Of a stretch of 64,000 nucleotides of DNA, positions 32,078-40,850 are shown in pieces. The notes beneath the pieces were generated by a model, which saw only the letters and a program-made list of their open reading frames with translations, did no database searches and was not told where the DNA came from. A program made the translations under genes and the position numbers. Each line of letters opens with the position of its first letter. Position 1 is the first letter of the stretch. Origin of the DNA: Actinoplanes sp. SE50/110 (GTDB lineage: Bacteria; Actinomycetota; Actinomycetes; Mycobacteriales; Micromonosporaceae); NCBI RefSeq assembly GCF_900119315.1, contig NZ_LT827010.1, positions 6,916,494 to 6,980,493 of the forward strand, in the 5' to 3' direction.

Positions 32078-32954
32078 CAAGTACTTCTTCCACATCGTCG
32101 GGCAGGAACGGGGCGAGCGGCGGCAGCTGATCGACCGAGTTGAGGCCGAGCTTCTCCAGGAAGAGGCTGGTGGTCCGGTACAGGTATGCCCCGGTTTCCG
32201 GCTCGGTGCCGACTTCCTCGATCAGGCCGCGAGTGACCAGCGTACGCATGACGCCGTCACAGTTCACACCGCGGATGGCCGAGATGCGCGACCTGGTCAC
32301 CGGCTGCTTGTAGGCGACCACGGCGAGTGTCTCCAGCGCGGCCTGGGTGAGCCGGACGGACTGGCCGTCGAGGACGAAGCGCTCGACGTACGCCGCGTAC
32401 TCCGGACGGGTGTACAGCCGCCAGCCGCCGGCCGCGCGGCGCAGATCGAAACCGTGACCGGCCGCGGTGTAGCGCGCCGAGACGTCGTCGAGCAGGCGGG
32501 TGACCCGCTCCACCGGCTGCTCGGTCACCTCGGCCAGCTTCAGCTCGCTGGTCGGCTCGTCGACGACCAGCAGGATGGCCTCCAGCGCGGCGGTCAGCTC
32601 GGCGTCGTCGAGCGAGCGCTCGACGGCCTCCGGGGCGGCGGCCTGAGCCGGCACCACGACCGGGGTGATCTCCGCGACAGCGGCCGCGGCGTCCTGGAAC
32701 CCGGCCAGGTAGGCGCCGGGGTCGTCGACCGGGGTGGCCGGCTCCCGCGGCTCGGGGGCCTCCTCGATCGGGTCGGGCACGGGGATCTCCGGCTCGACCT
32801 CGATCTCCGTCGGCTCCGGCTCCTGTCCCGGGATGTCCTGCGGCGCGTCCACCGCGTCCTGGAACTCACGGTCGGGCTCGTCGCGGCGGCGCTCCCACGG
32901 GGGCACCCACGCGCCCATCTGCGCGGCCAGGGACTCGGACTGCTCGTCGCTCAC
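32064..32954 (-). CDS. scpB: Segregation and condensation protein B
   Basis: 296 residues. Two winged-helix domains of kleisin partner ScpB: ELTAALEAILLVVDEPTSEL, GFDLRRAAGGWRLYTRPEYA, LTQAALETLAVVAYKQPVTR and ISAIRGVNCDGVMRTLVTRG. About the first 105 residues are an acidic, Pro/Glu-rich extension, common in actinobacteria. Joins SMC and ScpA in the chromosome-condensing complex. GTG overlaps the scpA stop by four bases. Confidence 0.93.
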   Translation of the reverse strand: MSDEQSESLAAQMGAWVPPWERRRDEPDREFQDAVDAPQDIPGQEPEPTEIEVEPEIPVPDPIEEAPEPREPATPVDDPGAYLAGFQDAAAAVAEITPVVVPAQAAAPEAVERSLDDAELTAALEAILLVVDEPTSELKLAEVTEQPVERVTRLLDDVSARYTAAGHGFDLRRAAGGWRLYTRPEYAAYVERFVLDGQSVRLTQAALETLAVVAYKQPVTRSRISAIRGVNCDGVMRTLVTRGLIEEVGTEPETGAYLYRTTSLFLEKLGLNSVDQLPPLAPFLPDDVEEVLDASG

Positions 32955-33928
32955 TGACTCTCCTCCACGGCCCCAAGATCACTGCCCGGGGCGACCGCGT
33001 CAAGCCGGTCGGCGCCCGGGTCCCCCGAACGGTCCGGCTTGTCGGTGATCTTCTCCGGGCTGCCCTCGTAGTCGTCGACGGTGAGCTCCGCCTCGCGGTC
33101 ACCGCCGATCCAGCGAACGGTCAGCTCGTCCAGCGACACCGGCTGCTCGAAATCGATCAGATTCTGCCGATAGAGCTCCAGCAGCGCGAGGAACCGGGCG
33201 ACCACCTCCAGGGTGCTCTCACAGTCGGCGACGAGCAGGCTGAAACTGGCCAGACCGGCCCGGCGCAACCGGTCGCGCAGCAGCTCGGCGTGCTCCCGGA
33301 CACTGACCCGGACCTGGTGGATGTGCGCGATCGAGACCTGCGGCGGCCCCGGTTTCGGGGTGAACTGCTTGAGCGCCAGCTTGAACAGCCGCTGCGGGCC
33401 GATCCCGAGGACCAGGTCCGGCAGCGCCTGCGCATACCGCTCCTCCAGGGTGACCAGGCGCGGCCAGCGGCGCGCGCCGGTCGCCTCCAGCTCGGCCAGG
33501 TGCGCGGCGGCCTCCTTGTACGCCTTGTACTGCAGGAGGCGGGCGAAGAGCAGGTCGCGGGCCTCCAGCAGGGCCAGGTCCTCCTCGTCCTCCACCTCGG
33601 CCGAGGGCAGCAGACGGGCCGCCTTCAGATCGAGCAGGGTGGCGGCGACCAGCAGGAACTCGCTCGTCTCGTCGAGATCCCAGTCGTCGCCCATGCCGCG
33701 GATGTACGCGATGAACTCGTCGGTGACCTGGTGCAGGGCCACCTCGGTGACATCCAGCTTGTGCTTGCCGATCAGCTGCAGCAGCAGGTCGAAGGGGCCC
33801 TCGAAGTTGTGCAGCCGCACGGTGAAGCCGCCGGAGTCGGGGACGGCGGCATCCGGTGCCGGCGGGGCGGGCTCTTCAAGCACGTGCCGACCGTAGACCA
33901 TGCCTGTGACAACGTGCTCCGGGCTCAC
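32951..33928 (-). CDS. scpA: Segregation and condensation protein A
   Basis: 325-residue kleisin. FTVRLHNFEGPFDLLLQLIG, HKLDVTEVALHQVTDEFIAY, EFLLVAATLLDLKAARLLP and the C-terminal winged helix (ARFLALLELYRQNLIDFEQP). The start is uncertain between GTG 33928 and ATG 33901, since the conserved domain begins about 34 residues in. Acts with ScpB and SMC. Confidence 0.93.
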   Translation of the reverse strand: MSPEHVVTGMVYGRHVLEEPAPPAPDAAVPDSGGFTVRLHNFEGPFDLLLQLIGKHKLDVTEVALHQVTDEFIAYIRGMGDDWDLDETSEFLLVAATLLDLKAARLLPSAEVEDEEDLALLEARDLLFARLLQYKAYKEAAAHLAELEATGARRWPRLVTLEERYAQALPDLVLGIGPQRLFKLALKQFTPKPGPPQVSIAHIHQVRVSVREHAELLRDRLRRAGLASFSLLVADCESTLEVVARFLALLELYRQNLIDFEQPVSLDELTVRWIGGDREAELTVDDYEGSPEKITDKPDRSGDPGADRLDAVAPGSDLGAVEESQ

Positions 33929-33982
33929 GATCAGATCAACGTCACCGGGTCACGCGGGTTGCTGCCCGAACGACCGATGTCA

Positions 33983-34927
33983 TCAGCTCACCGGCGGCCC
34001 GGGCTCGTCCGACTCCACCACCGCCGGGGCCGGCGGCACCGCGGCCGGGGCCGGGGCAGTGGCCGGTGGGGCCGTGGCCGGTGGGGCCGTGGCCGGTGGG
34101 GCCGGCGGCGCGGCGAAGGCGGGGAAAGCCGGCACCGACGTACGCAGATCCAGGATCGGCACCTCCGCCCCGAACGCCGGCCCGATCGGCACCACGAGAC
34201 CCTGCGCGGCCACCTCGGCGCCCTCCCGGACCGCCGCGTGCACCGCCTCCCGCAACGCCCGCACCCGCTCCCCGCGCAGCAGATCCTCGGCCCGCACACC
34301 CTGCCCGACCATGCCGGCACCGACGTCCCGCAGGAAGTTCCCGAGCACCGTCGCCCCGCGCCGCCCGCGCCACATCGTCCAGCCCACGCTGAGCCCGCTT
34401 CCGTACGGGAAGATCGAGACCGCGATGCGGTAGTCGCGGTCCGCGATCAGCAGGCGGTTGTCGACCACCTCCGGCGGCAGCAGATCACTGCGCAGCCGTA
34501 CGGCGTCGACCTCCACCGGGATCCCGCGCCGCCGCAGGGTCGCGTAGATCGCCGCGTACGCCGAGTCCGCACCCTGCCAGCGCTCCTCCAGCAGGGTGGT
34601 CCACTCCCCCACCGGCTCGTCGATCCGGACCGCCAGCAGCACCGTCCAGAACACGATGAAGCCGAGCATCGAGCCGGCCGACAGCATCCCGTCGCCGGGC
34701 GTGGTCCCGTCGCTCAGGCCGGGCCCGGAGACCGCGAAGAGCACCAGCGCCAGGAAGCCGAAGACCGCCCCGACGATCAGTGCGGGCACGGCCGCCCACA
34801 GCCAGAGCCGCAGCAGCGTCCCGGCCGGTACACCACGGTCCAGCACCGGCTCGGCCGGGCCGTGCCGCAGGCTCTGCATCCGGTAGGCGACGTCGCCGTT
34901 GCCCGGCCCCAGCGTGGAGATGCTCAT
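33983..34927 (-). CDS. Hypothetical membrane protein with Pro/Ala repeat tail
   Basis: 314 residues, not recognised. Two membrane segments (about residues 42-68 and 84-101), then a cytosolic domain including LRRRGIPVEVDAVRLRSDLL and DRDYRIAVSIFPYGSGLSVG. The C-terminus is Pro/Ala-rich and contains a three-fold PPATA repeat. It ends 54 bases before scpA and starts 11 bases after the zinc-ribbon gene, so the two form a pair. Confidence 0.75.
   Translation of the reverse strand: MSISTLGPGNGDVAYRMQSLRHGPAEPVLDRGVPAGTLLRLWLWAAVPALIVGAVFGFLALVLFAVSGPGLSDGTTPGDGMLSAGSMLGFIVFWTVLLAVRIDEPVGEWTTLLEERWQGADSAYAAIYATLRRRGIPVEVDAVRLRSDLLPPEVVDNRLLIADRDYRIAVSIFPYGSGLSVGWTMWRGRRGATVLGNFLRDVGAGMVGQGVRAEDLLRGERVRALREAVHAAVREGAEVAAQGLVVPIGPAFGAEVPILDLRTSVPAFPAFAAPPAPPATAPPATAPPATAPAPAAVPPAPAVVESDEPGPPVS
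34059..34103 (-). repeat. 15-bp repeat, three units
   Basis: GTGGCCGGTGGGGCC occurs three times without change (34059, 34074, 34089) in the 3' part of the hypothetical membrane gene. Each unit codes ATAPP. Identical copies suggest recent expansion. Confidence 0.85.
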
Positions 34928-34937
34928 CGGTCCTCCA

Positions 34938-36047
34938 TCAGATCAGCGTCACCTGGATGCCGGTCGGTGTCGCCTGGGCGGCTCCGGCCAGCGGGAAGCG
35001 CAGGTCGGCGTTCGCAGACCGCTTCCGCCCGGCCGGGTCGGTGTAGCCGGCGATCCAGTGCACCTGTCCCCAGCCGGTGATCCGCACCCCCGACCCGGCC
35101 AGAAAGCCACCGTCGACGAACACCTCGGCCTGCGGATACGCGGTGATCGTCCAGCGCACCGCGACGCCGGTACCCGGTACGTTCAGCCCGAACGGGCAGC
35201 CGGGCGGCTGCGCGGCGGTGCTCGCCGCGCAGCGGTCCAGCCCGGCGCGCACCTGCCCACGGATGTCGTCGAGAGCGCCGTCGACCAGCTCCGGCACCCC
35301 GAACTGCAGCGGTGCGACGTAGTCGAACCCACCGTTCTGCACGAATCCGGTCGCCCGGCTCTCGCCGAACAGCGTGTCCGGGGCGGCGACCGCCTCGTAG
35401 GCGCCGGGGAAGGCCACGGTCACCCGGCCGGCGGCGCCGAGCCCGACCCCGTTCACGGTCACCTGCCGGCCGCGCTGCCCGGCCACGGCGAGCCGGACGA
35501 ACGGCAACCGCAACCGCCAGCGGTGGTTCTCCTGGACCGCCAGGACGTTCTCGGTGATCGCCCGGTCGTCGGCGCGATAGTCGACCTGGACGATCCGGGC
35601 CGGGGCGCCGAACTGGGTGCCGGCGTCGGTCGTCGCGCGGACCTCCGCGTCGCGGGGGCGGTGCGCGCGGGCCTTCAGGGCGGTGTCGCTGAGCAGCGGG
35701 TACTGCGAGGTGTCGAGGTCGACGGAGCCGGCCACCAGGCGCAGGGCGGCGGTGGCGTCCCCGTCGGCCAGGGCGTCGAAGTAGCGCGCGGCGACGCTCC
35801 GCGGATCGTCGGCGACCCGGCGGGTCACCGCGATCGCCATCACACCCACGGCGAGCAGCAGCAGGAGCGCGATGAGCGGGGCGGGGCCTCTCCGGCGTAC
35901 ACCCGGATGGTGGTGATCCGGAACGGGCGCCGGGGGCGCGGTGGGCGTCGGCGGCGCGGCCGAGACGACCGGCGCGGCGCAGTAACCGCACCACTGCCGC
36001 TCCACCGCGACGTCACCCCCGCAACGGAAGCACAGGGTCGTCACCAC
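34938..36047 (-). CDS. Zinc-ribbon membrane protein of unknown function
   Basis: 369 residues from GTG 36047. N-terminal zinc ribbon CFRCGGDVAVERQWCGYC, a Pro-rich spacer, one membrane segment (PLIALLLLLAVGVMAIAV) and a large external domain with FDALADGDATAALRLVAG near its start and FGLNVPGTGVAVRWTITAY later. The pattern (cytosolic zinc ribbon, membrane, NTF2-like external domain) recalls TcaA/zinc-ribbon envelope proteins, but no assignment is made. Confidence 0.75.
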   Translation of the reverse strand: MVTTLCFRCGGDVAVERQWCGYCAAPVVSAAPPTPTAPPAPVPDHHHPGVRRRGPAPLIALLLLLAVGVMAIAVTRRVADDPRSVAARYFDALADGDATAALRLVAGSVDLDTSQYPLLSDTALKARAHRPRDAEVRATTDAGTQFGAPARIVQVDYRADDRAITENVLAVQENHRWRLRLPFVRLAVAGQRGRQVTVNGVGLGAAGRVTVAFPGAYEAVAAPDTLFGESRATGFVQNGGFDYVAPLQFGVPELVDGALDDIRGQVRAGLDRCAASTAAQPPGCPFGLNVPGTGVAVRWTITAYPQAEVFVDGGFLAGSGVRITGWGQVHWIAGYTDPAGRKRSANADLRFPLAGAAQATPTGIQVTLI

Positions 36048-36131
36048 GTCATCGGACGCTACCGGAAACCGGCTTTTCGCTCAGGAGCTTCCGAAACGGT
36101 CAACTGTTCGGTGCGCCCTACACTGGCCGCC

Positions 36132-37118
36132 ATGCTCTTCCTGGTGGTCGCCTATGACGGGTCGGAGCTGCTCGACATCGCCTGCGTCACCTCGGCGCTC
36201 GCCATCGCGAACCGGATCGGCGCCGACCCGCCCTACCGCACCGTGCTGGCCACGCCGGGCGGCCGTCCGGTCGCCTGCGACTCCGGGCTGCGCCTCGACG
36301 CCGGTGCCGAGCTCGAACGGATCAACGAACCGCTCGACACCCTGCTGGTCACCGGCGGCAACGGGCACGAGCAGGCGGCGGCCAGCCCGATCGTCGTCGG
36401 ACACGTCCGCCGGTTGGCGCCCCTCGCCCGCCGCATCGCCTCGGTCTGCACCGGCTCCACCGTGCTCGCCGCCGCCGGGCTGCTCACCGGACGAAGAGCG
36501 ACGACCCATTGGCGGTACGCGGCGGAGCTGGCCGCCCGATACCCGGACGTCCTGGTCGACGCCGAGCCGGTGTGGATCCGCGACGGGCGGGTGGCGACCT
36601 CCGGCGGGGTGACCAGCGCGCTCGACCTCACCCTCGCCTTCATCGAGGAGGACCACGGGCCGACGATCGCGCGCGGGGTGGCCCTGGGGACGGTCGCCTA
36701 CCTGCAGCGGCCCGGTGGGCAGGCGCAGATCAGCATGTTCCTGGCCCGGCGCGGGGCCGACGACTTCGTGTGCCGCCGGGCCACCGACCACGTCGCCGGG
36801 CATCTCACCGACGACCTGAGCAGCGGGGCGCTGGCCCGGCGGTTCGGGGTGAGCGAGCGGCATCTGACCCGGCTGTTCCAGGCCTACGTGCAGCTGACCC
36901 CGGCGCAATACGTGCGACGGGCGCGGACCGAGGCGGCCGCCCATCTGCTCGGGTCGACCGGGCTGCCGATGGCCGCCGTCGCCCGGCGGTGCGGTTTCGG
37001 GTCGACCGAGTCGCTGCGGCAGGCGTTCCTCGACCGCTACGGGATGCCCCCGTCCCGGTACCGGACCCGGCGACCCGCCCGGCTACGGCCCCTCGCGGAC
37101 CTCCCCTCCCCGGGATGA
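36132..37118 (+). CDS. GlxA-like AraC-family regulator
   Basis: 328 residues. N-terminal DJ-1/PfpI domain (MLFLVVAYDGSELLDIACVT, SVCTGSTVLAAAGLLTGRRA) and C-terminal AraC double helix-turn-helix (ALARRFGVSERHLTRLF, MAAVARRCGFGSTESLRQAF). The Cys in SVCTG matches the elbow Cys of the family. Ligand unknown. Followed by a second DJ-1 protein, its possible target. Confidence 0.88.
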   Translation: MLFLVVAYDGSELLDIACVTSALAIANRIGADPPYRTVLATPGGRPVACDSGLRLDAGAELERINEPLDTLLVTGGNGHEQAAASPIVVGHVRRLAPLARRIASVCTGSTVLAAAGLLTGRRATTHWRYAAELAARYPDVLVDAEPVWIRDGRVATSGGVTSALDLTLAFIEEDHGPTIARGVALGTVAYLQRPGGQAQISMFLARRGADDFVCRRATDHVAGHLTDDLSSGALARRFGVSERHLTRLFQAYVQLTPAQYVRRARTEAAAHLLGSTGLPMAAVARRCGFGSTESLRQAFLDRYGMPPSRYRTRRPARLRPLADLPSPG

Positions 37119-37208
37119 TCACAGGGATCCGGCCCGGCTGCCCACGAATCCGGACCTTCCCCCCGCCCGGGCGGGCGTGCGGGTGGTGGCGCGACACAGC
37201 ATCGCGGC

Positions 37209-37964
37209 ATGCAGATCGCCATCGTGCTCTACCCGGGGATGACCGCCCTGGACGCCATCGGGCCCTACGAGATCCTCCGGTTCCTGCCGGACAGCGAGGT
37301 GCGCTTCGTCGGGGCGGAGCCCGGGCCGGTGGTCACCGACAGCGGGGTGCTGGTCCTCGGGATCACCCACGGCTACGACGAGACGCCGCGGCCCGACCTG
37401 GTGCTGGTGCCCGGCTCCGGGCCGAACACCGCGACGGCGATGGTCGACCGGCAGCTCACCGATTGGCTGCGGCGGGTCCACGAGACGACGACGTGGACCA
37501 CGTCGGTCTGCTCGGGCGCACTGATCCTGGCCGCCGCCGGGATCCTGCGGGGCCACCCGGCGACGACGCACTGGATCGCCCAGGACGCGCTGAAGTCCTT
37601 CGGCGCCGCCGCCCGCCGCGACGACCGCGTGGTCCGGTCCGGCAGGATCCTCACCGCGGCCGGGGTGTCGGCCGGGCTGGACCTGGCGCTGTGGCTGACC
37701 GGCGAGATCGCCGGCCGCGACCACGCCGAGACGGTGCAGCTCTTCATCGAGTACGACCCGCGGCCACCGTTCGACGCCGGCCACCCGTCCAAGGCCCGCC
37801 CGGAGATCTTCGACCGCGCCGACCGCCTGGGCCGCCGCATCGCGATGTCACCCGGCGCGTTCCGGGCGGTCGCCACGGTCGCCTGGCAGCAGGCCCTCCG
37901 GCGCACCCGCCGCACCGCGGAGAACCGCCGCGGCGACCTTGACCGCGGCCGCAACCGGCGGTGA
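37209..37964 (+). CDS. DJ-1/PfpI family protein (isonitrile hydratase-like)
   Basis: 251 residues. MQIAIVLYPGMTALDAIGPY, DLVLVPGSGPNTATA, SVCSGALILAAAGILRGHPA (elbow Cys) and TTHWIAQDAL, the layout of isonitrile hydratase InhA-like proteins. A C-terminal basic extension is added. 90 bases after the GlxA-like regulator and in the same direction. Confidence 0.85.
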   Translation: MQIAIVLYPGMTALDAIGPYEILRFLPDSEVRFVGAEPGPVVTDSGVLVLGITHGYDETPRPDLVLVPGSGPNTATAMVDRQLTDWLRRVHETTTWTTSVCSGALILAAAGILRGHPATTHWIAQDALKSFGAAARRDDRVVRSGRILTAAGVSAGLDLALWLTGEIAGRDHAETVQLFIEYDPRPPFDAGHPSKARPEIFDRADRLGRRIAMSPGAFRAVATVAWQQALRRTRRTAENRRGDLDRGRNRR

Positions 37965-37978
37965 CCACCCCGCCGACC

Positions 37979-38053
37979 ACCGCGGCCACGGGTGCGAAAG
38001 CCGCGGCAGCCCAGCCGTCCACCGCGGTCACGGGTGCGAAAGCCGCGGCAGCC
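37979..38053. repeat. 33-bp direct repeat, two copies
   Basis: ACCGCGG(C/T)CACGGGTGCG followed by AAAGCCGCGGCAGCC occurs at 37979-38011 and 38021-38053 with one mismatch and a nine-base spacer. It fills the gap between two convergent genes. Confidence 0.85.
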
Positions 38054-38054
38054 G

Positions 38055-38633
38055 TCACCCCGCCGCGTCGCGGTAGCGCAGCCAGGCCGCGAAGGCCCGC
38101 ACCTCGGCCTCCTGGTCGGCCGTCAACCCGGCGGTGCCGGCCGGCAGGCCACCGGTGACCGGCGGCGCGCTGACGCGATAGGGCCGGGGCGGCAGCCTCA
38201 ACGCCGCGCGGGTGGCCGCGTCCACCCGCTGGAGGGTGGCCCGGGCATCGTCGTCCGGCAGGTCGAGGTGCTCGGCGAGCCGTTGCTGCGCGACGGCCAG
38301 CGCCGGGAGGGCCGCGCCGTACACCGCGCGTCCCTGCTCCGTCAGTTCCACCAGCGTGCTGCGCCGGTCGGCGGCATTGGGCGTGCGGGCCAGCTCACCG
38401 CGCGCCTGGCAGCGGCGCAGCATGGCCGACAGCGTGGTGGGCGACATGCCGGTCCACTGGGACAGCTGGGTGGCGGTCACCGGACCGAGGTCGCTGACCA
38501 GGCCGTACAGCGCGAACTCGTCCACGGACAACGGGCTGTCGGCGAGCTCCTCGGCGACGAGTGCGGTGGCCACCGAGGAGAGCAGCCAGATGTCGACGAG
38601 AACGTTCTTGGGGCCCGGCATGGGGAGCAGCAT
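38055..38633 (-). CDS. MarR-family regulator
   Basis: 192 residues from ATG 38633. Winged helix: EFALYGLVSDLGPVTATQLS, GMSPTTLSAMLRRCQARGEL, then the wing TPNAADRRSTLVELTEQGRA. The C-terminal extension (about 55 residues) is longer than usual. Divergent from a membrane protein gene. An imperfect palindrome in the shared promoter is a likely operator. Confidence 0.88.
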   Translation of the reverse strand: MLLPMPGPKNVLVDIWLLSSVATALVAEELADSPLSVDEFALYGLVSDLGPVTATQLSQWTGMSPTTLSAMLRRCQARGELARTPNAADRRSTLVELTEQGRAVYGAALPALAVAQQRLAEHLDLPDDDARATLQRVDAATRAALRLPPRPYRVSAPPVTGGLPAGTAGLTADQEAEVRAFAAWLRYRDAAG

Positions 38634-38641
38634 ACCAATCA

Positions 38642-38664
38642 AGTATTGCGTTTTCGCAGTAACT
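38642..38664. promoter_or_regulatory. Candidate MarR operator
   Basis: AGTATTGCG-TTTT-CGCAGTAACT is an imperfect inverted repeat just upstream of the MarR start and 50 bases before the divergent membrane gene. Position suits autorepression and control of the neighbour. Confidence 0.45.
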
Positions 38665-38713
38665 AGTGCGAGACTGCAGCGACTGATGCTCTACCACCCG
38701 GAGGAGACACACC

Positions 38714-39304
38714 GTGGTCACCACCGCACCCGTGCGGCTGTCCCGTTCCCTGCAGCGCCTCGCCGGCGTCGCCGGTCTGCTCGGCGCCACCGTGCTCGTG
38801 GTCAACGCGGCCAAGCGCGCGCACCTCGTTCCGACGTCCGCGGTGACGCAGTTGCTCGCACCGTTGGCCGAGGTCTTCGCCCTGGCCCTGATCACCGCCC
38901 TCTACCTGATCTGCGAGGGGCGGATCGGCCGGCTCGGCCGGCTCACCTTCGCGGTGAACTACGTCGCGCTGGCCGCGCTCGTCGGCGTCGAGTTCGTCAT
39001 CAACCTGGTGTTCTCCCGGCTGAGCACGGATCAGATAGCGGATCTGCGCGCCGGCCCGCTGGGCGTGGCGCTGACCGTCGCGTCCATCCTGTTCCTGCTG
39101 GGATCGGTGGGCTTCGCCATCACCCTGGCGTCCACCGCGATCCCGCCCCGAGGCGCACTGGCGCTCTACGCCCTGGGGTCGGTGCCGGTGGCACTGCGCG
39201 CCTTCGTGCCGGAACAGGTTCTCGACGTGTCCCTGTTCGTGCTGGCCATCGGGGTGTCCTGGCTGTCGGCGTGGCTGGTCGGCACCCGTCGCGCCGACGG
39301 CTGA
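38714..39304 (+). CDS. Membrane protein, unknown function
   Basis: 196 residues with about five or six membrane segments (LQRLAGVAGLLGATVLVVNA, LAEVFALALITALYLIC, FAVNYVALAALVGVEFVINL, ALTVASILFLLGSVGFAITL, VSLFVLAIGVSWLSAWLV). GTG start after GGAGG. No motif recognised. Probably regulated by the divergent MarR protein. Its last codons lie inside a 35-bp tandem repeat. Confidence 0.75.
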   Translation: MVTTAPVRLSRSLQRLAGVAGLLGATVLVVNAAKRAHLVPTSAVTQLLAPLAEVFALALITALYLICEGRIGRLGRLTFAVNYVALAALVGVEFVINLVFSRLSTDQIADLRAGPLGVALTVASILFLLGSVGFAITLASTAIPPRGALALYALGSVPVALRAFVPEQVLDVSLFVLAIGVSWLSAWLVGTRRADG

Positions 39305-39387
39305 CAACACCGGAGCGCACCCGTCGCGCCGAGGGCTGACAACACCGGAGCGCACCCGTCGCGCCGAGGGCTGACGACACCGGAGCG
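39283..39387. repeat. 35-bp tandem repeat, three units, starting in a gene 3' end
   Basis: Units at 39283-39317, 39318-39352 and 39353-39387, nearly identical (one change each). The first unit includes the final codons and stop of the membrane protein gene, so the gene end has been duplicated downstream twice. Confidence 0.9.
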
Positions 39388-39403
39388 TCCCCGCCGGCAT
39401 CGA

Positions 39404-39847
39404 TCAAGGCCACCGTTTGCCGGCCGGGCCGGCACCGGGGTCCGCCCATGGCGCGTGCCCGCGGACCCCACGGAGGATCCGGAAGTGCCGGCGGCGGGTC
39501 AGCCGCAGGACGAGCCCGGCGGGAACCCCGAAAGCGCGAACACCGGCACCGGCCGGGAAGTCGTCGATGCCGACGATGCGGTAGGCGGCGCCGCGGTGCA
39601 GGACCGTGCAGCCGCCGGCCGCCTCGGCGTTGCGCAGCCAGGCGACGTCCGGGCCGTAGGTGAGTTCGGCGATGAAATCCGGGCCGCGCCGGACCAGGAG
39701 CAGCGGGGTCTCGTAGCGGGTGCCGGTGCGGCGGCCGACGTGCTGGACGACCGACAGCGGGCCCCAGCCGCGGTGGACCGTGGCGATCGCCGGGCGGTTG
39801 ATCGTGTGCTTCAGCAGCCGGAACCAGATCCGCTTGGCTCTGCCCAT
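39404..39847 (-). CDS. Deazaflavin (F420)-dependent nitroreductase-type protein
   Basis: 147 residues from ATG 39847. GPLSVVQHVGRRTGTRYETP, LLVRRGPDFIAELTYGPDVA and WLRNAEAAGGCTVLHRGAAY follow the Ddn split-barrel family that uses coenzyme F420, which actinomycetes make. Redox substrate unknown. Confidence 0.85.
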   Translation of the reverse strand: MGRAKRIWFRLLKHTINRPAIATVHRGWGPLSVVQHVGRRTGTRYETPLLLVRRGPDFIAELTYGPDVAWLRNAEAAGGCTVLHRGAAYRIVGIDDFPAGAGVRAFGVPAGLVLRLTRRRHFRILRGVRGHAPWADPGAGPAGKRWP

Positions 39848-39985
39848 CCCCACCGTCCCATCCCACCATGCCCGCCCTCGCCGGCACCGGCCGCCAGCGC
39901 TCACGACGAGGGCCGGGCACGGTGGACGGACGACGCGGGCGAGCGCGCGGGGGTTGCGCCGGACGGCTCGGGGTACCAGCCGGTC

Positions 39986-40834
39986 ATGCCCCCGACAGTC
40001 GTGATCACCGGAGCTTCCAGCGGCGTCGGACGGGCCAGCGCGCTCGCGTTCGCCCGATGCGGCGCACGGCTCGCGCTCGCCGCCCGGTCCGCGGAAGCGC
40101 TGGAAACGGTCGCCGCCGAGTGCCGCGCGCTCGGGGCGCGGGTGGTGACCGTCGTCGCCGATGTCACCGAGCCGGCGATGGTGCGGGAGGTCGCCGCCGC
40201 CGTCGACCGCGTGGACGTCTGGGTGCACACCGCGGCGGTGATGGCGTACGGGCGGTTCGAGGACGTGCCGGTCGAGGTGTTCGACCAGGTGGTGCGGGTC
40301 GACCTGCTCGGGGCGGCGAACGTCGCACGGGTCGCACTGGAGACGTTCCGGCGGCAGCGGCGCGGGGTGCTGATCTTCGGCGGGTCGCTGCTGGGGACGG
40401 TGGTGACGCCGTACACGAGCTCGTATGTGACCAGCAAGTGGGGGCTGCGCGCACTCGTTCGGGCATTGCGGCTGGAGACCCGGGACGCCGCCGACATCCA
40501 TGTCTGCCTGGTGTCGCCGGGGGCGGTGGACACCCCGATCTACCGGCGGGCGGCCAACTTCGCGGGGCGGTACGGGCAACCGCCGCCGCCGGTGGATTCG
40601 CCGGAGAAGGTGGCGGCGGCGATCCTGCGGTGCGCGCGGCGGCCGCGGGGCACGGTGAACGTCGGGATCGCGAACAAGATCATCAGCTTGGGGTTCGTGG
40701 TGACGCCGGCGCTGTACGACGTGCTGGTGGGGCCGCTGATGCGACGCGGCGGACTGTCCCGGGAGCGGGTCGGGCCGCACAACGGCAACGTGTTCACCCC
40801 GGTGCACCACGCCGCCGCCGAGGACCGCCGATGA
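39986..40834 (+). CDS. Short-chain dehydrogenase/reductase
   Basis: 282 residues. Rossmann motif VVITGASSGVGRASALA, ADVTEP, Ser in GGSLLGTV and YTSSYVTSKWGLRAL with catalytic Tyr-x-x-x-Lys. NAD(P)-dependent oxidoreductase. The C-terminus VGIANKIISLGFVVTPALYD resembles SDRs acting on lipids or ketones. Divergent from the F420 gene. Confidence 0.88.
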   Translation: MPPTVVITGASSGVGRASALAFARCGARLALAARSAEALETVAAECRALGARVVTVVADVTEPAMVREVAAAVDRVDVWVHTAAVMAYGRFEDVPVEVFDQVVRVDLLGAANVARVALETFRRQRRGVLIFGGSLLGTVVTPYTSSYVTSKWGLRALVRALRLETRDAADIHVCLVSPGAVDTPIYRRAANFAGRYGQPPPPVDSPEKVAAAILRCARRPRGTVNVGIANKIISLGFVVTPALYDVLVGPLMRRGGLSRERVGPHNGNVFTPVHHAAAEDRR

Positions 40835-40850
40835 CCCGCGTCCGGGGGTC

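Noticed and set aside
33290..36100. Very long plus-strand open frames antisense to scpA and the two membrane genes
   Set aside because: They mirror GC-rich third codon positions of real minus-strand genes, give Arg/Gly/Pro-rich low-complexity proteins and show no domains.
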